Shown here: positions 24,244 to 35,018 of the stretch, piece after piece
How the letters are laid out: the number at the start of each line of letters is the position of its first letter
Position numbering within the stretch: the first letter of the stretch is position 1
From: Hyalella azteca
Lineage: Eukaryota; Arthropoda; Malacostraca; Amphipoda; Hyalellidae
DNA length: 64,000 bases
Direction of reading: 5' to 3'
Assembly: GCF_000764305.2 (NCBI RefSeq)
Contig: NW_025931635.1
Span: forward strand, 62,001 to 126,000
Program-made: the position numbers and the translations under genes
Notes under the pieces: generated by a model
Databases searched by the model: none
Seen by the model: only the letters and a program-made list of their open reading frames with translations
Told to the model about the DNA's origin: nothing

Positions 24244-24509
24244 CAGTGGGGGGAAATAAATATTCGTACACTTGAAAAATCGTATTTTAATGTATGTAAG
24301 TACACAAACTTAACAGGAAAAGTGATTTAAATTATGTATAGAGACGCATAGTATTCAAAAATACTATCAAAAGAAATTAAATCTCAATGCANTTTTGAAT
24401 ACTATGCGTCTCTATACATAATTTAAATCACTTTTCCTGTTAAGTTTGTGTACTTACATACATTAAAATACGATTTTTCAAGTGTACGAATATTTATTTC
24501 CCCCCACTG
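24244..24509. mobile_element. Tc1/mariner-type palindromic MITE, 266 bp
   Basis: Two 117-bp arms (24244-24360 and 24393-24509) are exact reverse complements around a 32-bp loop. The ends read CAGTGGGGGGAAATAAATAT, and TA dinucleotides flank both sides (24242-24243 and 24510-24511), the target duplication expected for Tc1/mariner elements. It has no coding capacity, so it must have been moved by an enzyme supplied elsewhere. Perfect arm identity suggests a recent insertion or recent arm homogenisation. The unresolved base at 24392 sits in the loop, a typical assembly failure at a long hairpin. It lies in the presumed intron between exons B and C of the minus-strand gene. Confidence 0.93.
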
Positions 24510-24620
24510 TATATTGCGACTAATAGTGTTTAAGTTTGATCAATAATGTTTGATAAATCAAGTATAATGTTTGATCAATTATGTACTCAATTTTAAACTG
24601 TAGTTTTCAATAGTACTCAC

Positions 24621-24891
24621 ATTTCAATAAAATCCAGTTGATCCGAGTATGTCAGAGGACCAACTCTGTCATCATCTGCGCTGCTGGCGACAAGCGCTCT
24701 GCATAGTTCACGAAGTTTGTGTGAGTCACGAAAAGTTTAGGCATTGAAAGCCTCATCGATTCCTGGACCTGCTGAGCCTTGAGTACACACAAGCCCAACG
24801 CGCTCAGCGGATCGAGAACTTCTGAGAAGCGAGAGTGCCGGCATGACGCACAGATATTTATGAGCCTTTTAGTGTCAATCATTGGTATTGT
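24621..24891 (-). CDS. Exon B of an unidentified membrane protein, probable frameshift
   Basis: The minus-strand acceptor CTCGTTTTCAG is followed in phase 0 by TIPMIDTKRLINICASCRHS and, further on, DPLSALGLCVLKAQQVQESM. This frame reaches TGA at 24652. About 90 bases before the exon end, the frame two bases over becomes protein-like (RELCRALVASSADDD, then GPLTYSDQLDFIE) and runs to a good donor, AAAT|GTGAGT. The exon length of 271 bp leaves the wrong phase for exon C. One missing base near THTNF would give a continuous frame and the right phase. So either the assembly or the allele has a one-base deletion, or the gene ends at 24652 and the downstream match is chance. The family is not recognised. 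Confidence 0.45.
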
Positions 24892-25383
24892 CTGAAAACG
24901 AGTTATATGAGACATCATTGAACACTATTGACCTGTTAACTATCTATTTTATGATATATTTTGAGAGGTAAATACGTTTGCACCTGTATTTGCACTTCAA
25001 TATAGAGTGGCAAATGAAAGGTCGGGAACGACATCGTCGTTTGTACCGTCTATGAGAGTTGCACCATGTCAGATGACTTGCAACATCCGTCGCCAACAAA
25101 GAAGGACAATCGATACAACTCGACCTTGCACTTCATTAAGTATAGACCAGCGCATAACTTTCGATCGTCATACAACATTCGATGGCAGTGTCTATTCTTT
25201 TAGCCAGAAACTCAATAAATAATTCATCAGACGGAATCTCTTCCTCAGATCGCAAAGCTCGTCGATTTCCTGGAAGACAAGTGTCAACACGACGGCCTCG
25301 TCTGGACAACTCCTAATTTCGCTATTGACAGTCGTCTAATATAGCGGCGCCCTTGCAGTATGTGCCCTTGTAATTGTTCTTAC
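24892..25383. other. Presumed intron between exons A and B
   Basis: On the minus strand this 492-bp stretch starts with GTAAGA and ends with TTTTCAG. A plus-strand frame across about 25014-25220 is open and protein-like in composition, but it lies antisense to the intron with no splice support. Confidence 0.4.
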
Positions 25384-25481
25384 CGACGATTCGGAGAAGC
25401 GTGTCCTGATCGAACGACGATAAAAGAATGCAATACTTCCCAGAACAAGAGACAATAAAATTACATCTTCTAATTTTATAC
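25384..25481 (-). CDS. Exon A of an unidentified membrane protein (TM segment)
   Basis: This 98-bp minus-strand exon has a strong acceptor (GTTTCCCTATCACAG) and donor (TCG|GTAAGA). It carries two leading bases and 32 complete codons, ending in phase 0 as exon B requires. It encodes IKLEDVILLSLVLGSIAFF followed by YRRSIRTRF. That pattern is a hydrophobic membrane helix with a basic cytoplasmic flank, as in a type I single-pass protein or the last helix of a multi-pass protein. I found no convincing upstream exon, so the 5' part is missing or lies outside this window. An alternative frame is open for 62 codons but ignores the splice signals. Confidence 0.5.
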
Positions 25482-28400
25482 CTGTGATAGGGAAACTCTT
25501 GAAATTTCAATAGATGACAATTATGCGTCAGCAGTGGCTAAAACTTTGATTTAAATTTAAATTTATTTCATGTTATTCTCTCATCAGAAAATGATCGAAT
25601 GAAACAATTCAAATTGCAATTCAAATTTCAAAATCCGTCACAGAAAAGAACTTCTTTCCATAATTTCAATGCAGGTTTGTAAATTTTTTGTTGATTTTCT
25701 TGTTTGATTGCATGAGTTGTTTTGGGGTCATTGACAATATATGACAATATAAATTGGTCATTGACAATAAATTAAGTTCAATGTTGAGTTGAAAACATTT
25801 CAGCGTTTCATTTTAAATTCTATTATTTATTCTCCTGTATCAAAGAGAAATTAATTTAAACAATTCTCATTGATATTTGTGGATCTAAAGCATTCCAAAG
25901 TAATCTGACCGAAAAGCAAGTTAACAGAACGAAGCAAAAAAACAAGTTCATTAACTATATTCAATCATGTGTGTTGTGTGTTTCGAAGCGTGATTACTGC
26001 AGGCTCCTAACACGCATATCTGGACCATCCTAGGCTGCCGTCAGTTTTCCTAGCCGTCGCACGTCACACTGACTTGTACGGGTCATCGTACTCGTGCATG
26101 CGGTCATTGACCTATGCGTCACTTGGTCTGAAATTAATTTGTTCTTCACCAATGGAGGAGCATTGTGTGAAGGGTGAGACCTGGGAACGGAAATAATTCA
26201 GGATAATCGTTTTAGTTAAAGAGTAAAAGTTCGTCACGACGACACTTCAGGAAGACATGCCGCCAGCCAGACATTATGCTTAAAAAAATGGACGATACGG
26301 TGTAGAGTTTCTTAACAGGTTGCATCACTTTTAGTTCTCACTCACTTTATTGACTACAGCCCAGAAAGCTGGTCGCACTCCGACCTCAGTTTGTCCTCAG
26401 TATGGCAACTGTGTACTCAGTGATACCGAGAAAGAGAGTTAGTGGGTCGGCAACAATAGGAATGATAACTCACACTCTCTCCACATTCCCCTTATGATTG
26501 GCCGTAGCTCTCCCCCCAGAATTTGCAAACACTTCTAAGCTTACAAGATCAACCGTTTCGCAGAATTCTATTCGCCATCGATCTAACCTGATGAGAATTG
26601 GGATTAGAAAGCTGAGAAATGTGTTCAAGATTCTCGGAGTCAGTCACTATTTTTTTAGCTCTCTGTCGAGCGTGGAAGAAGGTGCACGCAACAAGCGCTG
26701 ATCGACCGGCCTAATATTTGGCTTAGTAAAGAGACTGACTGATCAGCTGATACTACGTGCTTTTTGTGGTTGTTTGAAATTAAATAAGAGAAATATCACA
26801 AAGTAACTGATGAATATGAATTACAGATCTAGTCTCAAATACTTCAGCCAATGACTTCAAGAGGCTTAAATGACTCCGGCGCGTATCAACAGTTCATCAA
26901 TTCATCATGTGTTGGGAATTTCTAATGTAAACAACGAATCCTAAATATATCAATAAAAGGTTTCCAATGTATTTTGAGATGTTTCGCGTACGAATGTTTC
27001 CCCTGTTAAAGTAAGAATTTGCTCAGCTGATTAGATCTTCGCATTGCAACTTTTGGCAAGTTACGGAGCCAGGGTTCTGATTACAATTGAAATATTTATG
27101 AGAAATGAGAACAATAAAAATAATAAGCTATTTGCAAAAATTTACATAAAGGAGAAATGCTCTTGGAGCCATGCTTGAGTCAGAGTCCTGCACTCATGAG
27201 TCAAGCAAGGCTCAGCACGCAGTTTCTCTCTAAGGTGTCACTGCTGGGTGGGTGACTCACGTAAACTACTCGCCTCCTACACACGCCCGCGTCTAAACCT
27301 GCGGAACTCGTGAGTGATCACTCACTCTGTATTTCAGCTTATATTATTAGTATTTGGCTTTTAAGTATAAAGTGTAAACCACTGTCTATTTTAAGTAATT
27401 CTTATTATCAGACTTGCAGCCACAAATAACATTACAAGCTTGTAATTTATCACGAACAAAAGGGTTAAGGAACAGACACGAGCTCGACCGGTATTGTGTT
27501 GAGTGTAGAATAACGTCGAGAATATTGTTGTGAGTGCAGTTAACCGGTAGAACCGGTAACCGGTAGGTAAGCTTACCATGCTTTTCCTGGCCCCGAGGGG
27601 AGATCTTAATTTCTTTACCGTAAAAATTGAGACGACCTATAATGAAGGTCAGTGATCTTTGAACGCTTTATATTTTCGTACACATTTTTACACATCAATA
27701 AAACCACCTGTTGCAGCCTGCTTGTTATTTTATGTTACTATGGCAAAGAGAATTTTTTGTCCGTGATTAAAATTGTTATATCTATTCTCTGTTATAAACT
27801 TAGAGACTCATAATTTTTCCAATTTACTTCGTTCCATTTCAGCATTTTATTATCTGGATTAATGAAGGACTCTTTCGCAGTCAATAAGATTTATGATATT
27901 TACCAATTTATAAATATTTACTTGTGCATGACAGTGGCATATCTACTTGTGCATTGCAGATACTTATTCATTTGTTATTTTAATAATTTATATTTCCATG
28001 ACATGTATCATTTATGATTGGGTATGAAAATTTAAACCTATTTTCCATGAAAACTATCCAAGTAACTCGCCAGACTGCGTGGGACGATAGCGGCTCACGA
28101 GTCTATCTATTCCTGTTGTAGCTCACGTGTTCGTTTCTGTTTACATTCGTGTAAGGCATTTGAAAACTTCACTTATAGCTCGTCTTAAATACCTTCGGAA
28201 TGTTCTCGCCCACAACTCGGGTAAACATTTTGTCTTATGAAGCTCCTGCAAGGAGCTGATTTGTTCGCACGTTTCCATTGAGATTTGTAAACATGTTCAC
28301 ATTTTCAGTCGTGTTACAGTTCGGCTTGTTATTGTTACATCAACAGGCCGGCATTTTATGACGTTACTCAATCAGTCTTTGTCTGAGCACCTGAAGTATC

Positions 28401-30806
28401 CTTACATCGTGAGAAATTAATTCTATCATAATTAAGAAAATTAATTAAGAAAATTAAGACTTTATTTATCAGACAAATAATCATCAGGTGCACCTCTAAT
28501 TGTCAGTAAATACTCCTACTGGCTAATAAATGATGCACACTTCCTATTAAAAATTTCATTTCAACAGTGAATATACATTCATTTATTGTTAATTATACAG
28601 CAAATTATATTATGTTTTTCTTAATTGCATTACCAGCGACAGTAGAATTTGCACCAGCGACAACGAGCGTTGGTGCTCAAGTCGATCCCATATATATATA
28701 TATATATGGATGTCATTACTTTTAGTAATTTTACTGCATCTAAGATCACTGCCGCCATCCAGTCTAGACCAAAAAAAAGTAGAATAATGATTACCGACTG
28801 AAATAAGTAGTTTTGGATCGTCTTTAAGGATGCAGAGCCAATCGAACAAGGGCTTCCCTAGCTCCTAGCTGTCACCTGCTCCCACAAAAAACAGCTCTCA
28901 CTCTCTCAGAGCTCCGGTTTTGTCGAAATTCCACCGCCCGCCCGCTTACGAAAAAGCGGAAGATCGACGTTCGTAAAAACTAAGATCGTATCTGTACTCA
29001 GACCTGACATTATCATCTAGGGGTTGGAGGGCGTTTTATTTGGCGTTGCGCAACAATAGCTGTAGCGTCAACAGGTATGGATCGTCTATAGGATCTTCCA
29101 ACGAGGCAAATGTCCATGTGTAAAAATTATGACCATTTGTACAGGTATATTTAACAGGATCTTAACGCATGCACTCGCACTGCGAACTTATTACGTAACA
29201 ATCCCCGTACACGTGAAGGATCTTGCATCTGTTTCCCTGTAGTCTTGACTTAGGAACCTATAATCATTTGTGATTATGTTACAGTGAAATTAATTTATTT
29301 TGTGCCTGCATTATTATTCATATTTGATTCACATTGCACTGCACATATATAAAAATTTTTGAGCCTTGAAAACTCAGTTGATATAAATTGTTTATTTTTA
29401 GTCCTATTCTTCATTTTAGAGTTAATAAGGCCGAATTCAGGTGAATTTGGAGGAGCTTTTCACACTCCAGGTGAATGTTTCCTCCCAGCGCACACGCCAA
29501 TTATAAGCCTTGCTTTTCTCATTGACAAGTTTACTGTGATTGAGCCGCTGATCACTGAATTTTGATGTTCCATAACCTCGTTAAAAAAAGCTCAGTATAA
29601 CCTGTGCTACTCGACAAAGTTAATACTCAACGATTGCTAAAACTCCTTGCAAACCAATAACAAATAATTTCAAATTACTTTTCTTCACAAGTTTTATTTG
29701 TTTTTGTGTTAAACAAGATCCTCAATTTTCACACTCAAAGATCATCTATCGATTACTTCAAACTGCTACGAAAAATCGCCAAATTTCCCAACATGTCGGT
29801 GCACGTTCACCATCTTAACAGTTTTTGTTTTTTAACTCTAGTGAATTTTTCTCTGGCATAGTACATACTGTCAAACTTTTTACTTCATGAGATAAAACTG
29901 GCTCAGATCCACGCGCGTGTTGTTCTAGACCGCCTCACTCCCGGATACTGCGGAACACGTCTGTTCAAGGGAACTTTTTTTTTTTTATCTCAGGATTGAT
30001 TGTGCTTCACGGGCACGAAGTACTGATACAAATTTTACACGACTGGGAGAATCATGTATGGGGTACGCAAGCCAGCTGGCGGACTATGAACTGATTCAGT
30101 GTCTGAGCCTTTTCTTGCTCGGAAAGTAAATGTCGTCAGCCATTAAACCACATACACTGTAGTTGGTTTGAAGCATTAGAAACAAAACTCTAAATTTTAT
30201 TGGGTTTCGTTAAATGATTTTTAAGAACTTTTCTGAATTATGGCTGTTATTAAAGTTTGAATCATCACTATTATCGATAGAAGATATTGCGGAGTAGAAA
30301 TATACCTGTACTTCTTCATGGCTCGGAGAATGAATGTTTCATGTTCGAGCCTGATACCTGTTATAGCCGCTAACCTTTGAATTTTTACAAATTTGCTCTC
30401 TGGTGCCAAAAGTAAACCAATATTTTGATAAACCGCAAAAATTTTAGCTTGCTAGTCTTGGATGAATTTTCCGAATAATTTTTCTTGAATAATTTTCCAA
30501 CACAGTCAGCCAAGACACGCTGCTGCTGAGGCCGGCCGCCACCCCAGCATCTCGCACCAGCGTCGCAAGGTCAGATGTTCGTTGTTCGCTGCTCTCATTC
30601 CAGACCTGGGGAGAATCCCGCCAAATTCCCGCCGAACTTTCCAATCTCGCTATAAATCCGGCGGTAATTTCCCAAAATAATACATTAGTGTAAGGATGGC
30701 CTGGACCTCAGCGGACATTGAGCGAGACACCGAGGATAATCCTAAATTGCCTTTTGATAACCGTAGCTGACAGGAAAGTTTGTAAGTAAGTAAAGTTGCT
30801 GACTTG
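25482..30806. other. No supported gene; one TA microsatellite
   Basis: About 5.3 kb of mostly AT-rich DNA. A (TA)n run lies at about 28688-28707. GC-rich patches at about 26010-26110, 27160-27310, 28850-28960 and 30520-30650 leave short open frames. The one at 30520-30605 (minus) follows an acceptor-like TTCTCCCCAG but has no clear donor. Nothing is recognisable. Confidence 0.4.
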
Positions 30807-30951
30807 GGGCCATACTTTCAAAACTGGTTAAGTGAACGTAAGTACTTACGCTCTATTTTCTTGTCTATGATTGGTGGATTTTGCTTGAAAGGTCGTCAAT
30901 GATTGGCTGATGAACTTACGATCTCCTAACGTTTTTTGAAAGTATAGGCCC
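30807..30951. mobile_element. MITE family 1, copy 1 (145 bp)
   Basis: Terminal inverted repeats are GGGCCATACTTTCAAAA on the left and, reverse-complemented, GGGCCTATACTTTCAAAA on the right. The interior contains the palindrome CGTAAGTACTTACG and TGATTGGTGGATTTTGCTTG, both also present in copy 2 at 52552-52667. It has no coding capacity. I cannot fix a target-site duplication, so the superfamily is open. Confidence 0.85.
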
Positions 30952-31795
30952 TGAGGATTAGATTCTCGAATCAGCGCTAACATTTTTATCTTATAGGACG
31001 GCAATTTACATCATTATGAGATACACATGAAAGACAGTAATTATATGGTAAAAATAAAATTAATTAAGTGAGATAGTTTATTTCATCTCAGAGCTCTAGT
31101 TTTATAGAACATTTCTTCACCAAGACACGCAAAATGTTGTCCAAAGAATCGCATTTGCTCTTAGAATTAGTCATCTGTGAGGCCGCGAATTTCAAGTTTT
31201 GCATTAGCTGGTCAACTGATTTTTTTTAACAATTTCAGGATTTTAATGCATTTGCTAGAGCTCATCTAGCGAAATGTAGCATTTACTCCAAAATTAGATG
31301 GAAACTCAATCCTTTATTAAACTAAATAAAGGATCAAATAAAAAAATGTGAAAGCGGAATGGAAGTAATAGAAAATGAAATAAGTAATAAAGGGGAATTG
31401 AAACGTTAGGAAGTGAACACTAGAATAATATAACTCTATAAGCATGGTCATAATTAACTACACTAATCTGATTTATTTTTTTGCATTTAGTTTAATTTAG
31501 TACGAGATTTAGACAGTGTTTTACTGGATAATATTTACTTCGTATTCGCTGCAAATTAATCTGGATGAAATTTTGAGTTCTATATTGAATAGTTGATTAC
31601 TGACCTCTTTCTTATATTAAAGTAAATTTAACCATGGTATATTTCTGAATGAAATACAAAATAGGCTAATTACCCTGGAATTATCCCGCTTTATAAGCCA
31701 TTATTTTTATTCCCTGCTCCAGCTTTTGTATGTCCATGGTGAGTACGTAACAGTTTAAACCAAATCACAGCTATTCAAACGGTAAAAAAAAATAC

Positions 31796-31884
31796 TTTGA
31801 ATATCCGCTTCAATATTAGATCACAAGATGAATAAGACGTTCTTTGCACTGAATCATCTTGCATACGATAGTTGAACTGAGGTT
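31796..31884 (-). CDS. Possible internal exon, unidentified
   Basis: The minus-strand acceptor AAGGCCTAATTTCAG is followed by two bases and 29 codons (PQFNYRMQDDSVQRTSYSSC, then DLILKRIFK) up to AAA|GTATTT, a weak donor. The composition is protein-like and unlike the AT-rich surroundings. No domain is recognisable. Confidence 0.25.
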
Positions 31885-32350
31885 CTGAAATTAGGCCTTG
31901 TCTGATATAATTTATTCTTACAGTAATTATGGAGGATAAATAATTATATATGAGTTACTTTTGACAGCATGGGCGGCCTGGCAGCGCCTGTAGTTCCGTG
32001 TACGTACGCATGGTTTGATTGCCATGCTTTCTCATACGATGATTTTCATGCAGATAAAACTTTTAAATTTCTCAAGGTCACCAACATAACTTCAAGTTCA
32101 TTATAACATTTAATTATTTCATAAGAATGTTTTAGAAGATCAACCATCCTCCTTAGTTTCATATTTTTTTCAAATTCGACGCCTCAAAGTAGACATTTCA
32201 TATCTCCGCACTACGTCCTCCAATAGTAGTTTATAAATATTTAATGAAAAACTTTGAAAAATTCTAGAATATGATCTAAAGTTACATGATACGTCGTTTA
32301 ATTTGTACTTTAAAGTCAATTGCTGGCTTTGGTATATGATCTCATTTCAG

Positions 32351-32473
32351 GCCAAGAAATATTTGATTTTCTCGAAATGTTTCCAATCTTTGGCGCAATT
32401 TTTTATAGTATGCAAATCAGATGAGCTCAAGAAATCTATGGATGTTAAAATTGCGATCGTAATTACTGGGTAA
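32351..32473 (+). CDS. Possible 3'-terminal exon, unidentified
   Basis: The acceptor GATCTCATTTCAG is followed directly by 40 open codons to TAA, starting AKKYLIFSKCFQSLAQFFIV and continuing CKSDELKKSMDVKIAIVITG. There is no poly-A signal close by and no family match. A chance acceptor plus open frame cannot be excluded. Confidence 0.22.
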   Translation, partial: AKKYLIFSKCFQSLAQFFIVCKSDELKKSMDVKIAIVITG

Positions 32474-33196
32474 CTATTAACTAATCACAACACAGTTTGA
32501 GGCGGGCGCTCTTTTTGCTACCGTATGAAACTCATTATTTCGATCAGGAAGTAGGGATGGAAGCGAAAAAACGAACCTTGCGAAACGAAACGAAAACGAG
32601 GAAACGAATCAAAATCTTGCCGCAGGTTAAGTTTTCTTGAACCGTTCAAAGTATTGAGGAATTAACCGGTTTGGTTTTTAGTTAAAATTGAAATACTTTA
32701 CTTTAGAGTAGCTATTTTCATTAACTGCAAAGTGTTTTTATCATTTTACAGTAGGTTTCTTCTATTTAAGTATTATATTTCTGGATTCTATCAAAATGAG
32801 AGCTTCAAATTTCTAGATTTATTAGAGCACTACATGCCAGCTTGAGCTTCAGGAAAAAATGAAGAAGTGAGCATGATTCTATTTCATTCTATATTGACTT
32901 TACAGTTTAACTGAGCACTTCGTAAGTGCTCAAATTCTTAATTTGGAAGTGGAAAACATGGCGTGAGAATAATAGTGATTGTAAATCTTTCGACGGCTGT
33001 AAATAATTCCGTGGTGCATTTAAATGCAAAAAAATTTAAATGGAAAAATACATTTTAATGCAGAATTATTATTGATATGCCTACTATTATGCACACAATG
33101 TTCCAAATTAGGAGCAATAAATTCACTTCGTGTTTTGAAAACTGTGTGCACCTTTGAAAACATGTGTAAAATAATTTGTAATTTGTATAACTATGT

Positions 33197-33260
33197 TACA
33201 GGTCAGAGTACATCACGTTACAGGTCAGTGCAGCGTACTGATCACGTTACAGGTCAGTAT
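33197..33260. repeat. Short repeat, CACGTTACAGGTCAGT x about 3
   Basis: GTTACAGGTCAG recurs three times with CAC or CA-type spacers. It is non-coding. Confidence 0.75.
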
Positions 33261-33335
33261 TTATCACATCAGTTCCTTGATAACACGTCTTTTTAACATG
33301 TTCACATCCATGAGAGCGAGTAGGTTTAAATAACC

Positions 33336-33560
33336 TCCCCTTCCCACCCCTCTCCTCAGGACGCCTCTGGCCCTCCCTCTCCCCCATCAGGATGCCTTTA
33401 CATCCCCCCACCTCCTCCCCGGCATGCCTGAGCCCCCCCCCCCTCTCCCCCATTTCCGGCGGCGACCAGGAACCGACTCCGGTATTCCCGAACGCGGTTC
33501 TGGCGGCGACGCGGCATGCGCGTGTGCAACGTGCACGCATTTCTGCGGTTTTTTCTCGCT
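33336..33560. other. C-rich tract and GC-rich island
   Basis: The plus strand is strongly C-rich to about 33460 (CCCCCCCCCCCTCTCCCCCA near 33434), so the minus strand has G-runs with quadruplex potential. It then passes into a CpG-containing GC-rich stretch to about 33560. Open frames on both strands (33247-33573 minus, 33392-33622 plus) follow from the composition. A promoter or 5' UTR is possible, but no initiator or TATA box is clear. Confidence 0.5.
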
Positions 33561-34677
33561 CGCCTACACGCACTTCACTAGCAAATATTTCTGTGTATTT
33601 TTTTGTCTTCCGTGTTAGTTAGGAGAAAAGAAGTTTTTCGTAATATTGATCATTGATGAATGTTTTTATAAAATTAGCACTAAAACAGACTGATTGTGTG
33701 TGGTGATAATAATCGCACCAGTGGTGATTATTTGATGCATCATCAATAATTAATTATGTCATTATTGTAAGATGTCCTTAAAATGTAGTTCTCATTGGGT
33801 TCAAATAAATTAATTTTATTATATACAAGCCCACATTTGATCCCAGCAATGTATTAATTTAATTTTATTAGATACTATGTTGGCTTTCACTTTCGACGCT
33901 GAACGGTAATTCCAGCGCGGCCGGGGCTGAGGCGGCACGGCGCTGACCTTGAGCCAGCATCTCTGAGGCGCCGCGCATACCTCAGCCTATCAGGCCGACA
34001 TCACATTGCATTAAATATATTTATTTGTCCCTGAACTGAAGTGAACAGTTGCTGTAAAGACACCGTCGCAACGGGAAGAAACATTTCCTATCATATTTCA
34101 AGTTCATGTAAGTTTTCTATAAAGGCAGAACGAATTAATAATACGTTTTCTGGACTGTAACGAAACTAACACTGACAGTCTAGCTGATATAGAGGCTGAA
34201 GCCAGCCAGCAGTCTCTGCTGCTTAATTAACCACCGACTGTCAAAAATTATGGCTTGACAGAAAAACCTGCTCATTGGCAGTCATTACTTTGCATATCAG
34301 GTTATAGTTCAGCGAGACATGTAACTGTAACATGCTACAGCTAAGTACACTTTAACGAAAATACTAGTACGCCGTAGCGAATTATATGTATAGTCAACAT
34401 TTTACAACTATACATTTGTCTGTATAGTCAACATTTAATACGAGAAGGCCTGTGTAGCGGGATAAAATACAGCCACTTTTTGGGATAAGCCGCATAATAT
34501 TGCTTCACTCGCGCCAGTTCCTAAATTGCCGGTCTAATTTACTGCAAGTATGTGTGATGAACTTGCCCGTTCCCTGCATTTCTAGCGATGAAAATTGCAA
34601 TGGCCGCTGTAATATAGAAAATATACGAGCCTCACCATGTAAAAAGGTAAACTTTTCATGACTGCGCGGTGAATTTT
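33561..34677. other. No gene seen; short GC-rich patch
   Basis: A GC-rich patch at about 33905-33985 has no frame longer than about 30 codons. The word TGTATAGTCAACATTT occurs twice near 34388 and 34420. The rest is AT-rich. Confidence 0.4.
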
Positions 34678-34768
34678 TTGTGATTTAGACCCACGTGCCT
34701 CAGTGCTGTGCTCTAGAGACTTCCTGGTGGCTGGGGTACATGTGTTAATCCACCGTTGCGCCACCGAC
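34678..34768 (-). repeat. Possible tRNA-derived SINE head
   Basis: Read on the minus strand, GTCGGTGGCGCAACGGTGG resembles a tRNA 5' end with an A-box (TGGCGCAACGG). About 65 bases later GCACGTGGGTCTAAATCAC resembles a T-arm with a B-box. The spacing fits a long-variable-arm tRNA such as tRNA-Leu or tRNA-Ser. The T-loop is mutated and the acceptor stem does not pair well, so this is not a functional tRNA. A SINE head is my inference. Confidence 0.3.
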
Positions 34769-35018
34769 TCCGAAAACTTGTTAATGCTTCATTTTGTAGT
34801 TAAAGTTATTAGAACTACGTTCAGATAAATTAATGAGAGAGCGATGAAATTTTGGCTTCTATGTAGGTCATCTTGAACTAGTAAGGCCAGACTAATGACC
34901 TTCAGTGCTACCTAGAGTAACTGTATCACTATTTGAACAAAATTACTCACCCATTATTTTGAGTGCAGTATTATAATGAATATAATTAAAAGCTTAGAAC
35001 CAGAATGTTGTCACTCAC
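34769..35018. other. Presumed first intron of the TGF-beta-like gene
   Basis: On the minus strand the intron begins at 35018 with GTGAGT. I could not identify the next coding exon downstream (below 35013). The mature TGF-beta cystine-knot sequence was not seen anywhere in the window. Confidence 0.45.

Larger units (their letters stand above)
30952..33196. other. No firm gene; two exon candidates listed separately
   Basis: AT-rich DNA. Candidate exons at 31796-31884 (minus) and 32351-32473 (plus) are entered separately. Nothing else is supported. Confidence 0.4.

Noticed and set aside
25007..25222. Plus-strand coding region starting near 25068 (MSDDLQHPSPTKK)
   Set aside because: It is protein-like, but lies antisense to an intron between two better supported minus-strand exons and has no matched splice sites.
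25384..25481. Identification of the TM exon as STIM or another named membrane protein
   Set aside because: Only a generic hydrophobic helix with a basic flank is shared. The specific residues expected of STIM are absent.
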